In this document: positions 26,751 to 34,321 of the stretch, piece after piece
Layout of the letters: the number at the start of each line of letters is the position of its first letter
Numbering within the stretch: the first letter of the stretch is position 1
Origin: Pseudoclavibacter endophyticus
GTDB taxonomy: Bacteria > Actinomycetota > Actinomycetes > Actinomycetales > Microbacteriaceae
DNA: 64,000 nucleotides
Direction of reading: 5' to 3'
NCBI RefSeq assembly: GCF_008831085.1
Contig: NZ_WBJY01000001.1
Coordinates: 434,001 to 498,000 of the forward strand
Made by a program: the position numbers and the translations under genes
Notes under the pieces: generated by a model
Databases searched by the model: none
What the model was told of the DNA's origin: nothing
What the model saw: the letters and a program-made list of their open reading frames with translations, nothing else

Positions 26751-26786
26751 CGTCGCCGCCTAGCGCCGCGGCCCTTCGCGGCGACG
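26751..26786. terminator. Hairpin downstream of purM
   Basis: CGTCGCCGC (26751-26759) pairs with GCGGCGACG (26778-26786): a 9-bp stem with an 18-nt loop, starting one base after the purM stop, between convergent genes. Confidence 0.5.
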
Positions 26787-26827
26787 GATGGGTCGCGGCG
26801 GCTCCCGGGGCGTTATGGCGCAGGAAT

Positions 26828-27244
26828 TCAGCGATCCCGGCGAGGCCGGCGGAGATGCGGCCGGCTCGCCGGCGCCTCAGCGCGTTCGGCCGCCCGGTGG
26901 GCGACGACGGCCTCCACGACGACCGAGACGATCATGACCGCAACGGCGGTGCCGAGCACGAGCAGGTAGGGCAGGACGGTGTTGGACACCAGGAGCGAGC
27001 CGACCGCGCACACGGCTCCCACTCCGTGACCCACCCGGGCGACGGGCAGGGCTGCGGCGTGCCCCGCCGTCCACGCGGCTTCGGACACCCGTGTCGCGGC
27101 GGTGCGGATGCCCGCGAGGCCACCGCGCGTGATGGTGCCGTTGGCGCAGAGCGAGATCGTGAGGATGACGAGCAGATTGCCCGCCAGCAGCAGGATGGCG
27201 ATGAGGATCGCCATGCCGATGGGCGGCGATTGATATCCCTCCAC
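26828..27244 (-). CDS. Hypothetical small membrane protein
   Basis: The 138-residue protein starts at GTG 27244 (MEGYQSPPIGMAILIAILLL). It has two clear hydrophobic spans (about residues 10-33 and 82-115) separated by an Ala/Gly-rich stretch containing GGLAGIRTAATRVSEAAW, and a very basic C-terminus RPHLRRPRRDR. There is no convincing ribosome site for GTG, and an internal ATG could serve instead. I do not recognise the family. It lies upstream of nothing on its strand and ends facing purM. Confidence 0.6.
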   Translation of the reverse strand: MEGYQSPPIGMAILIAILLLAGNLLVILTISLCANGTITRGGLAGIRTAATRVSEAAWTAGHAAALPVARVGHGVGAVCAVGSLLVSNTVLPYLLVLGTAVAVMIVSVVVEAVVAHRAAERAEAPASRPHLRRPRRDR

Positions 27245-27302
27245 GGCTTAGGCGTTGCCGGGGCCGGCCGGGGGCCGATGCGTCGCCGGGGAGTGGGCGC
27301 GT

Positions 27303-27557
27303 CTACGCACGACGGGGGTAGGCGTCGTACTCATCGCCGTCGGCGTCGTCGGCCGGATCGTAGTACTCGGCCCACTTCGACAGCTCGTCCTCGGACTGCT
27401 CCGAGGGGTCGGTGCCGTCGTATTCGGCGGCGACGTCGTGCCGTGCACCAGCACCGGCGAGCTCACGTTCGAGCTCGCCATAGTTGGTTTCGGGTACGGA
27501 GTATTTGAGCGCTCGGGCGACCTTGGTGTGCTTCGCCTTCTGACGGCCACGCCCCAT
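27303..27557 (-). CDS. DUF3073 protein
   Basis: ATG 27557 gives 84 residues, with AAAGGGGG about 7 nt upstream; a TTG two codons earlier is less likely. MGRGRQKAKHTKVARALKYS is the DUF3073 start: a basic first half, then an acidic Asp/Tyr/Glu tail (ELSKWAEYYDPADDADGDEY). This small family is widespread in actinobacteria close to purM/purF; its role is unknown. The charge split suggests nucleic-acid or protein binding, but that is a guess. Confidence 0.9.
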   Translation of the reverse strand: MGRGRQKAKHTKVARALKYSVPETNYGELERELAGAGARHDVAAEYDGTDPSEQSEDELSKWAEYYDPADDADGDEYDAYPRRA

Positions 27558-27800
27558 GCGCAACCCCCTTTATGCTTCTCGCCTGGACACGGGCACAACG
27601 AATCGCCCAGGGACAGAGGAATCGGAAATCTGGCGTTCACCCTAGCATGGCGCGTGCCGTCGCCCCTCGTCCCGAAGTCGTACCTATGCTTGCGCATGCG
27701 TGCCGCGACCGCGCCACTCGGGGTATCCTCACCGCCCGCCTCATCTGCGCGCTCAGCGTGTCGCTCCAGCCCCTCCCGACCGATTCCCCGAGGAGATCCA

Positions 27801-29021
27801 GTGCAGTCATCGACCGACATCGTGGTCGTTGGCGGTGGCGCCGCGGGATTGACGGTCGCGCTCGAGCTCCAGCGTCAGGGGATGCAGACGATGCGTGACG
27901 TGATCGTCCTTGACGCCGAGTCGGGGCCGGGAGGATCGTGGCGCCGGGCCTGGGACGGCCTGCCAATGCGCATGGCTGACGATCTCGTCGAGCCGGAGGG
28001 GCTCTCCGACTTCCAGCTCGGCTACGACCGGGCCGACCCGGACGAGCCGGTTCGCGATGTCGTGCCCCGCACCCTCGCCTATTTCGAGGATGCTTCGAAC
28101 CTGTACATCTACCGGCCCGCGCGCGTCGTCGCGGTGACCTCGCCGCGACGGACGAATCGTCTGCACGTCGAGTACGTCGGGCCGACGGGCACGAGGCGCA
28201 CGATCGAATGCCGCATTCTGATCGACGCGACTGGCCACTGGTCGTCGCCGTTCGTGCCGTGGGTGCCGGGCATGCGCGGGTTCCCCGGGGTGCATGTCCC
28301 TGCGGCTCGGCTCGAACGCCTTGGAGACCTGGAGGGACGGAGGGTGCTCGTCGTCGGCGGCGGACGCACGGCGGTCGACCTGTTGCGGCTGCTTGAAGGG
28401 CGAGCGGCGACGGTCGCCTGGTCGACGCGGCGCGAGCCGGAGTTCCGAGAGCCGGAGCCGCGCGAGCCGTCCGAGGCCCGGGAGGGCGTCGGCGGGGCGG
28501 CGGATGCCGTGGCGCGCGATCCAGGGTTACGTGCGTTCGGTGACGCGCAACGATTCCTGGCGCGGCCGCAGGAGGGGCCGGCCCCGGTCCCTCGTGCCGG
28601 ATACGGGCATCCCGTGAATCGCATGTGGGACGGCGGCACCGCGGGGCCGGTGCGGCTGCGGAGCCGGCGTGCGTGGATCATGCGCACGGCCGAGGTCGCG
28701 GCCGCGATCGATCGGGGGCTGCTGCGGTCGCGCGGTGCCCTGCAGCGCTTCGACGGTCGCGTAGCGAGCCTCGCCAACGGGGATCGCCTCGAGCTCGACT
28801 CGGTCGTATGGGCGACGGGTTCACACGTGCCGCTGCGGCACCTTGCGCCGCTGCGGCTCCGGGAGCCCCTCACGTCGTACCGGGCCCGGTCGGGCTGGAA
28901 CCGGCGCGACAGGCGCGTGGCGATCGTGGGGGAAGGCACCGAGGTGCGGAGCGCCGACGCCCTCGTGCACGCGCTCGCCATCGCGGATGACGCCGTCGAC
29001 GCGCTCGATCGCCTCGAGTAG
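27801..29021 (+). CDS. FAD-dependent flavoprotein oxidoreductase
   Basis: GTG 27801 with GAGGAGA 5 nt upstream gives 406 residues. FAD motif DIVVVGGGAAGLTVALEL is at residues 6-23; DAESGPGGSWRRAW follows; a second dinucleotide motif RVLVVGGGRTAVDLLRLL lies near 182. DATGHWSSPFVPWVPG near 137 and VVWATGSHVPLRHL near 335 match the ATG motif of flavin monooxygenase/thioredoxin-reductase-like proteins. Between the two motifs is a Glu/Arg-rich insertion. Substrate unknown. Convergent with crcB, 14 bp apart. Confidence 0.82.
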   Translation: MQSSTDIVVVGGGAAGLTVALELQRQGMQTMRDVIVLDAESGPGGSWRRAWDGLPMRMADDLVEPEGLSDFQLGYDRADPDEPVRDVVPRTLAYFEDASNLYIYRPARVVAVTSPRRTNRLHVEYVGPTGTRRTIECRILIDATGHWSSPFVPWVPGMRGFPGVHVPAARLERLGDLEGRRVLVVGGGRTAVDLLRLLEGRAATVAWSTRREPEFREPEPREPSEAREGVGGAADAVARDPGLRAFGDAQRFLARPQEGPAPVPRAGYGHPVNRMWDGGTAGPVRLRSRRAWIMRTAEVAAAIDRGLLRSRGALQRFDGRVASLANGDRLELDSVVWATGSHVPLRHLAPLRLREPLTSYRARSGWNRRDRRVAIVGEGTEVRSADALVHALAIADDAVDALDRLE

Positions 29022-29035
29022 AGGGCCGGTGCGGT

Positions 29036-29455
29036 TCACGCGCCGAGCGGCATGCCGTCGACGAGGATCCCGCCGATCAATATCGCGCCGACGTAGACGC
29101 CGGCGATTGCCGCGAGCAGCCCGTAGCCGATCGTCGCCGCGAGCAGCGCCACCGCGCGCAGGCGGCGACGTGCTCGCCAGGCGCCGTGCGCGTCAAGCAT
29201 GAACGTGCTCCACGTGCTCAGTCCGCCGCAGAAGCCGGCGATGGCGACCGGTTCCCACGCGGCAGGCAGCACCGCGAATGCCGCCCCAGCGAGGAACGAG
29301 GCCACGATATTGATGACGACGATGCGCCACTCGGGAGTGAGGCCTCGTGTCCTGCCGTCGTCGCGTCGGCGGTGCCCGGCCGATTGCAGCACGTAGCGGA
29401 GCAGGGCACCGCCCGCACCCGCCGCGATCGTGAGCGTGACGACGAGCGGGGTCAT
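29036..29455 (-). CDS. crcB: Fluoride ion channel subunit CrcB/Fluc (second of pair)
   Basis: The 139-residue, four-helix membrane protein starts at ATG 29455 (MTPLVVTLTIAAGAGGALLRYVLQ). INIVASFLAG and GFCGGLSTWSTFMLD are the conserved polar-track and Phe-box motifs of Fluc channels, which export toxic fluoride. Its start overlaps the stop of the first crcB gene by 4 nt. Paired genes like this usually form a heterodimeric, antiparallel channel. Confidence 0.92.
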   Translation of the reverse strand: MTPLVVTLTIAAGAGGALLRYVLQSAGHRRRDDGRTRGLTPEWRIVVINIVASFLAGAAFAVLPAAWEPVAIAGFCGGLSTWSTFMLDAHGAWRARRRLRAVALLAATIGYGLLAAIAGVYVGAILIGGILVDGMPLGA

Positions 29456-29994
29456 GCGCTGCTCCCGGGATGCTCGGCGGTGTCGGGATGCGCGGTGCCG
29501 GGGCGAATGGCGCCCGGGCTGATGGCGCGCCCAATGATCGCGCCGATCGCGACGAACAGCAGGCCGCCGAGGACGCCGCTGATGAGCAGCCCCCACGCGA
29601 GGCCAGAGGAGTAACCGAGCACCGCGAAGACGAGCGCGACGAACGAGAACGTCGTGAAGGCACCGCAGAAGCCCGCGCCGCAACCGGCGCGCAGCCAGTC
29701 GAGCCGGGCCGGCCACGCGGCGCCCGCGATGACGCCGAGCAGCAGCGAGCCGAGCAGGTTCACGGCGAGGGTTGCGAGCAGGGCGGCATCGCCGAAGGCG
29801 CCGAGATCGTCGACGGGGTTGTCGCCGTACCAGGCGGCCGCGGGATCGCCGAGTGCGGCGAGGTCGCCGAACCCGATTCGCGCCGCCGTGCCGAGCGCGC
29901 CGCCGACGGCGACGGCCACGAGCGTCCGAGCCGCGAGAGGACGGGCTGTGGCCTCGGCGGGAACCGTCTCGCCGGGTGCGTCAGGTCTCGTCAC
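29452..29994 (-). CDS. crcB: Fluoride ion channel subunit CrcB/Fluc (first of pair)
   Basis: GTG 29994 is preferred over a TTG at 30009 because GGAGG lies 9 nt before it; the protein has 180 residues. Family features are VAVGGALGTAARIGFGD, TLAVNLLGSLLLGVIAG and AGFCGAFTTFSFVALVF. A longer loop of about 35 residues after the first helix and a Pro/His-rich tail make it larger than its partner. I looked for a fluoride riboswitch in the 40-bp gap to the divergent aldo/keto reductase gene and found none. Confidence 0.92.
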   Translation of the reverse strand: MTRPDAPGETVPAEATARPLAARTLVAVAVGGALGTAARIGFGDLAALGDPAAAWYGDNPVDDLGAFGDAALLATLAVNLLGSLLLGVIAGAAWPARLDWLRAGCGAGFCGAFTTFSFVALVFAVLGYSSGLAWGLLISGVLGGLLFVAIGAIIGRAISPGAIRPGTAHPDTAEHPGSSA

Positions 29995-30022
29995 GTGCCG
30001 TGCCTCCAAACCGAACCCCGGC

Positions 30023-30028
30023 TACCGT
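30023..30028 (+). promoter_or_regulatory. -10 element of a leaderless aldo/keto reductase transcript
   Basis: TACCGT, matching TANNNT, lies 6 nt before ATG 30035. There is no ribosome site, so transcription probably starts at the start codon. Confidence 0.45.
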
Positions 30029-30034
30029 TGAACC

Positions 30035-30889
30035 ATGACCACTGCGATTCCCGGCGTTCGGCTCAATGATGGCACCGTGATCCCGGCGATCGGTTTCGGC
30101 ACCTCCAAGGTCGTCGGCGCCGACGGGGAGGCGGTCGTGCGCAGTGCGATCGAGGCGGGGTATCGGCTCATCGACTCGGCCATGCGCTACGAGAACGAGG
30201 TGGAGGTGGGCCGGGGCGTCGCCGCAGCCGTTGCCGATGGCGTCGCCGCACGTGAGGAACTGCTCGTCACGTCGAAGCTCCCGGGCCGCGACCACGGCTA
30301 TGACGAGGCGCGCCGGTCGATCGACGGGTCGCTCGAGCGGCTCGGGCTCGAGCGTATCGACGTCTACCTCATCCACTGGCCGCTGCCTCGCCTCGACAGG
30401 TACGTCGAGTCGTGGCGGGCCCTCATCGCGGCTCGCGATGACGGGCAGCTCGGCAGCATCGGCGTCTCCAACTTCACCCCGGCGCACCTCGAGCGCATCA
30501 TCGGCGAGACGGGCGTCGTTCCGGCGATCAATCAGATCCAGGTCTCGCCGATCCTCCCGCGCCACGAGTGGCGCGCCGCGCACGCCGAGCTCGGGATCGT
30601 GACCGAGTCATGGAGCCCGCTCGGCGGTCGGCGCGGCCTCGGCGAGGACGCCGACGCGGTGTTCGCGCAGATCTCGGACGCGCACGGGGTGACGCCCGCG
30701 ACGGCGATCCTGCGCTGGCACACGCAGGGCGGGCTCGTGCCCCTGCCGAAGTCGTCGAACGCGGTGCGGCAGGCCGAGAACCTCGCGGCCTTCGGGTTCG
30801 ATCTCACCGATGACGACCTCGCGCGCATCGCGGCGCTCGCGAAGCCCGTCGACCCGGACTTCGATCCCGACACGCACGAGGAGTTCTAG
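30035..30889 (+). CDS. Aldo/keto reductase
   Basis: The 284-residue TIM-barrel NADPH-dependent reductase has its catalytic tetrad visible: Asp and Tyr in RLIDSAMRYENE (about residues 46-57), Lys in LVTSKLP and His in YLIHWPLP. IGVSNFTPAHLERI and LVPLPKSSNAVRQAENL (cofactor region) complete the family pattern. It resembles 2,5-diketo-gluconate reductase-type AKRs. It is followed 6 bp later by an IclR regulator on the same strand, so the regulator probably controls this short operon. Confidence 0.92.
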   Translation: MTTAIPGVRLNDGTVIPAIGFGTSKVVGADGEAVVRSAIEAGYRLIDSAMRYENEVEVGRGVAAAVADGVAAREELLVTSKLPGRDHGYDEARRSIDGSLERLGLERIDVYLIHWPLPRLDRYVESWRALIAARDDGQLGSIGVSNFTPAHLERIIGETGVVPAINQIQVSPILPRHEWRAAHAELGIVTESWSPLGGRRGLGEDADAVFAQISDAHGVTPATAILRWHTQGGLVPLPKSSNAVRQAENLAAFGFDLTDDDLARIAALAKPVDPDFDPDTHEEF

Positions 30890-30895
30890 CGGACG

Positions 30896-31819
30896 ATGGC
30901 GCGCCGATCCGATGGCGAGTCGGCGCTCGCCAAGCACCTGCGCGTGCTCGAGGCCTTCGATGCGCTCGAGCCGTTCTTGACGCTGGCCGAGATCGCCGAC
31001 GCCGCAGGGCTCGCTCGCTCGACCGCGCACCGGCTCGTCGGAGAGCTCGTGCGCGAGGGGCTGCTCGAGCGCATGCCGGACCGCACCTACCGCCTGGGGA
31101 TCCGGTTGTGGGAGTTCGCGTCGCGCACCCCCGGAGCGCTCGGGTTGCGCGAGCTCGCACGGCCGTTCATGGAGGCCGTGCACGCGCGCATTGGCCAGCA
31201 CACGCAGCTCGGCGTGCTCAGCGGCACGGACGTGCTGTTCGTCGAGCGGTTGTCACGACCGGACGCCGTCATCAACGCGACGCTCATCGGCGGGCGCACG
31301 CCGCTTCCGTTGAGCTCGAGCGGCCTCGTGCTCCTCGCCCACGCCGGTGATGAGACGGTCGAACGCGTCATCGTGGCGGGCTGGCCGCACCCGACCCCGC
31401 GTACGCCGCGAGGCGGCGACGAACTCCAGGCGTGCATCCGCCGCGCGAGATCCCAGGGGGTCGCCGTGACGGATGGGTACATCCACGAGGCATCGCGTGG
31501 CGTCGCCGTGCCCGTGTTCGGCCCGCAGGGGGCGGTGTACGCGGCGCTCGGGATCGTGATCCCGAACGACGCGCGCACCCCCTCGGCCGAGATCGAACTG
31601 CTCACCTTCGCCGCGGCGGGGATCACGCGAGCCCTGCGCGACGCCTACGCGCCCGGCGACGGGACCGCGGCGACGGCGGGCCAGCGCCTCGCGCCGCCGC
31701 TCGCGGGCACGTCCAGGGCGAGTCGCGTGTACTACGCGGAGCTCGATGCGGCGCACGACCCGCGCGGACGCGAGGCCCGTCACCGAGATCCCCGCGCTCG
31801 AAGACCACCGCGCGAGTAG
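30896..31819 (+). CDS. IclR-family transcriptional regulator
   Basis: The 307-residue protein has an N-terminal winged helix-turn-helix (HLRVLEAFDALEPFLTLAEIADAAGLARSTAHRLVGEL spread over residues 13-50) and an IclR effector domain: VLFVERLSRPDAVINATLIGGRTPLPLSSSG near 105, and ARSQGVAVTDGYIHEASRGVAVPVFG. A basic tail of about 45 residues follows the usual end. The effector is probably a sugar acid or ketoacid given the adjacent reductase, but this is inference. Confidence 0.9.
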   Translation: MARRSDGESALAKHLRVLEAFDALEPFLTLAEIADAAGLARSTAHRLVGELVREGLLERMPDRTYRLGIRLWEFASRTPGALGLRELARPFMEAVHARIGQHTQLGVLSGTDVLFVERLSRPDAVINATLIGGRTPLPLSSSGLVLLAHAGDETVERVIVAGWPHPTPRTPRGGDELQACIRRARSQGVAVTDGYIHEASRGVAVPVFGPQGAVYAALGIVIPNDARTPSAEIELLTFAAAGITRALRDAYAPGDGTAATAGQRLAPPLAGTSRASRVYYAELDAAHDPRGREARHRDPRARRPPRE

Positions 31820-31880
31820 GGGATGCCCGGGGAGCACCTCGCGGCACCGGGCGCGGCCGCTCGTGTGGGCGCGGACGCGC

Positions 31881-31923
31881 CGAGGCCCCGCCGCGCGGCG
31901 AGTTGCCGCGGGACGGGGCCTCG
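31881..31923. terminator. Strong bidirectional terminator hairpin
   Basis: CGAGGCCCCG (31881-31890) pairs perfectly with CGGGGCCTCG (31914-31923). Inside it CCGCG (31891-31895) pairs with CGCGG (31907-31911), leaving a 2-nt bulge. The structure sits between convergent IclR and PadR genes. Confidence 0.65.
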
Positions 31924-31934
31924 TGGTGCCCGGT

Positions 31935-32858
31935 CTACCGGTTGTCGCGGGGACCGAGCACGTGGTGCAGCAGGTCGCGCACCCGGCTGAGCTCGGCGTC
32001 GATGAGGGCGAGCACGTCGTCGGTCACGCGACCCTCGGCCTCGGCCCGGCGAAGGTCCTGCCGCACGTCCTGCCGGAAGCGGTCGAGCGAGAGGTCGGCA
32101 CGACGCGCGATGCTCGTATCCGGTCCCGAGCCGTCGGGCGCCGATTCGCCGGTTCCCGCCGGGCCACCGGACGGCGTGCCATCGCCGGATGCCGCGGTCT
32201 CGTCCGGCGGCGTCGGAGCGTCCTGCGGTCGCGGCCGATCGTCGGTCGGCGAACCGTCGCCGCCGGCGGCGTCGCGCACTCCCTCGCCCGTCGTGAATGT
32301 GCCCGATGCCGCGTGGAATGCGGCGCTCGCCGACGCGCCGATGTCGGCGCCGGACCGGTGCTGCGACTCTCCGGCCGACCAGCCGGCCGTCGCGGCCTCG
32401 GCGGCCCGATGCGCGAACATCGACGCCTTCTTGCCGAAGTCGCTGCCCCACGTGGAGCCCTCGTCGCCGGTCTGACGTTCGCGGAACGCCGAGAACTCGC
32501 TGCGCAGCTTGTCGCGCGCGACCGTGAGGTCGTCGCGGAGTTCCTGCGCGAGCCGGCGTACCGAGTTGTCGACGTCGCTCTCGATGTCGGCGAGCTCGTC
32601 GGCGCGCGACTCGACCTCGCGGCGACCCTCGTCGGTGATGCGGTAGATGGTCTTGCGGCCGTCGACCTCTTTCGTGACGAGCCCCTCGGCCTCGAGCTTG
32701 GCCAGTCGCGGGTAGATCGTGCCGGCGCTCGGCGCGTACGTGCCGTCGAATCGCTCGGTCAGGGCCTGGATCAGCTCGTACCCGTGCCGCGGCTGCTCGT
32801 TGAGCAGCGCGAGCAGGTACAGCCGCAACCGGCCGTGTGCGAAAACGGGCGGGGTCAT
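31935..32858 (-). CDS. PadR-family transcriptional regulator
   Basis: The 307-residue protein has a PadR winged helix at residues 8-85: RLYLLALLNEQPRHGYELIQAL, then APSAGTIYPRLAKLEAEGLV and DGRKTIYRITDEGRREV. A coiled-coil-like segment (about 88-135, rich in Asp/Glu/Arg/Leu) fits PadR dimerisation. The remaining residues are an Asp/Pro/Gly-rich linker and a final helical segment with LSLDRFRQDVRQDLRR. Its ATG overlaps the stop of the DUF4097 gene, so the two are coupled. It likely represses this pair and possibly the divergent RND gene through the repeats at 34151-34204. Confidence 0.9.
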   Translation of the reverse strand: MTPPVFAHGRLRLYLLALLNEQPRHGYELIQALTERFDGTYAPSAGTIYPRLAKLEAEGLVTKEVDGRKTIYRITDEGRREVESRADELADIESDVDNSVRRLAQELRDDLTVARDKLRSEFSAFRERQTGDEGSTWGSDFGKKASMFAHRAAEAATAGWSAGESQHRSGADIGASASAAFHAASGTFTTGEGVRDAAGGDGSPTDDRPRPQDAPTPPDETAASGDGTPSGGPAGTGESAPDGSGPDTSIARRADLSLDRFRQDVRQDLRRAEAEGRVTDDVLALIDAELSRVRDLLHHVLGPRDNR

Positions 32859-34066
32859 GAGCCTGCCTCGTTCTGCCTGTCGTCGTCGCGCTGCTCGGCG
32901 TCTGCCTCGGGCGAGCCGTCGCCACCATCGGGGGCCGTGCCTGCGGCTGGTGCAGCAGACGCTCCGGTGGGCGCGTCGCCTGCGTCGGGCCCCGCTGATC
33001 CGGCGTCGCCCGCTCCCGCGGTGTCGGCTGCGTTTGGCTGGCCGGCTGCCGAGGACGAGGACTCGTCGACGCCCGCGGACGGCGTCGGCTCAACCCCGAG
33101 CTGGTCGCTCGCCGTCGCGACGCGCTCGTCGATGCGCTCGTCGAAGTTGTCCTTCACGATCCGGCGAAAGATCCTGCGCGTCGTGAGCACCGACCCCGGA
33201 GCGCCCTCGTCGCCGCCGCGATCTGAGGCATCGGCGGCCGAGGCACCGGTGCCGGCGTCGGCGCCCTCGCCCGCGCGCACGACCGTGATGCGGCCGGCGA
33301 CCGTGCGCAGGTGCACCTCGGTGAGGCGCTTCTCGTAGTCGCGCTTGGGCGACGCGAAGGAGCGGCCGGGGGACGGCTGCTCGGTCTCGCCCTCGAGGTG
33401 GGCGCGGGCCGTGACCGTGGCGATGTGGTAGTCGGGCGTGACGCCGTACGGGATGCGGATGGTCGTGGTGCCCGTCGCCGATCGGTTCGAGATGCGGTCG
33501 GGAAGCCCGTCGGTGATGTCGAGAACGGTCGTGCCGGTGACGGTGTTGCCCGCGAACGCGGCGATCGTGCCGGCGACCGTGACGTCGCCCGCGACCGTCT
33601 TCGTCGCGACGGAGCCGTGGTGGTGGCGGACCGAGATCTCGGCGTCGACGGTGCCGAGCGTGAGCTCGCCCGTCGTGCTATCGATGAACTGCTCGCCTGC
33701 GGCCGTGTTGAGCCGTACGTCGCCCGTGACGCCTACCACGAGCACCTCGGCAGAAGCGGCCTTGACGTCGACATCGCAGTGCTGCGGCACGAGCACGCTG
33801 ATGACGGCTTCCGGTCGGTGCCACAGCGTCTTCGCGCCTTCGGTGACGTCGCCGAGCGACAGCTGGGGGTGATCGATGATGAGGGTGTCGCCGTCGACCG
33901 CGACCTTGAGGTTGCGCACCGACGTCGAGGTGACCTCGACGCGGGCCTGGGGCTCGTCGTGCGCAAGGACGGCGAGAGAGCCGCCGACGAGATTTGCTTT
34001 CACGCGTCGGATGCGCTCGATGTCGATGGTCTTCTGACCTTCGACGAGCCACTGTTCGATTGCCAC
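32855..34066 (-). CDS. DUF4097-family beta-repeat protein
   Basis: GTG 34066 with GGAGGA 5 nt upstream gives 403 residues. Residues about 1-265 are a right-handed beta-repeat of the DUF4097/adhesin-like kind: short strands with repeated forms such as ASAEVLVVGVTGDVRLNTAAGE, TTGELTLGTVDAEISV and VTVAGTIAAFAGNTVTG. The C-terminal third is a low-complexity Asp/Ala/Gly/Ser tail. No signal peptide is seen, so it is probably cytoplasmic. Such proteins commonly accompany PadR regulators in membrane-stress modules; molecular function is unknown. Confidence 0.8.
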   Translation of the reverse strand: MAIEQWLVEGQKTIDIERIRRVKANLVGGSLAVLAHDEPQARVEVTSTSVRNLKVAVDGDTLIIDHPQLSLGDVTEGAKTLWHRPEAVISVLVPQHCDVDVKAASAEVLVVGVTGDVRLNTAAGEQFIDSTTGELTLGTVDAEISVRHHHGSVATKTVAGDVTVAGTIAAFAGNTVTGTTVLDITDGLPDRISNRSATGTTTIRIPYGVTPDYHIATVTARAHLEGETEQPSPGRSFASPKRDYEKRLTEVHLRTVAGRITVVRAGEGADAGTGASAADASDRGGDEGAPGSVLTTRRIFRRIVKDNFDERIDERVATASDQLGVEPTPSAGVDESSSSAAGQPNAADTAGAGDAGSAGPDAGDAPTGASAAPAAGTAPDGGDGSPEADAEQRDDDRQNEAGS

Positions 34067-34150
34067 GGGTTCCTCCGGAGATTTGTCATGGGAGCTGGAA
34101 TGTCGTTGCCGGTGTGCTTGGGGCACGCGATGTCGGATGACGCGAGTAGG

Positions 34151-34204
34151 CTCGATGCACATCGAGATACATCGCGTTTCCCGCACTCACGATATATCGC
34201 GTTT
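34151..34204. promoter_or_regulatory. Operator-like repeats between the DUF4097 and RND genes
   Basis: CTCGATG-CA-CATCGAG (34151-34166) is a perfect inverted repeat. It is followed by two direct 14-mers, GATACATCGCGTTT (34166-34179) and GATATATCGCGTTT (34191-34204), 25 bp apart and differing at one base. The second contains the palindrome CGATATATCG. AT-rich dyads like this are typical PadR targets. They lie about 85 bp before the DUF4097 start and 118 bp before the RND start. Confidence 0.5.
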
Positions 34205-34321
34205 GTGTCGTCGGGCAATGCTCAGCCGTGTCGGCGCCCTGTGCGTTCGCTGGGGGCCGCTTGGGCGTGGGTGGTTCGCAACGCGTGAAACACTGGTCAC
34301 ACGACGAAAGGGACGACCGCC

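Noticed and set aside
29995-30034. Fluoride riboswitch before crcB
   Set aside because: Only 40 bp to the divergent gene and none of the conserved pseudoknot bases are present.
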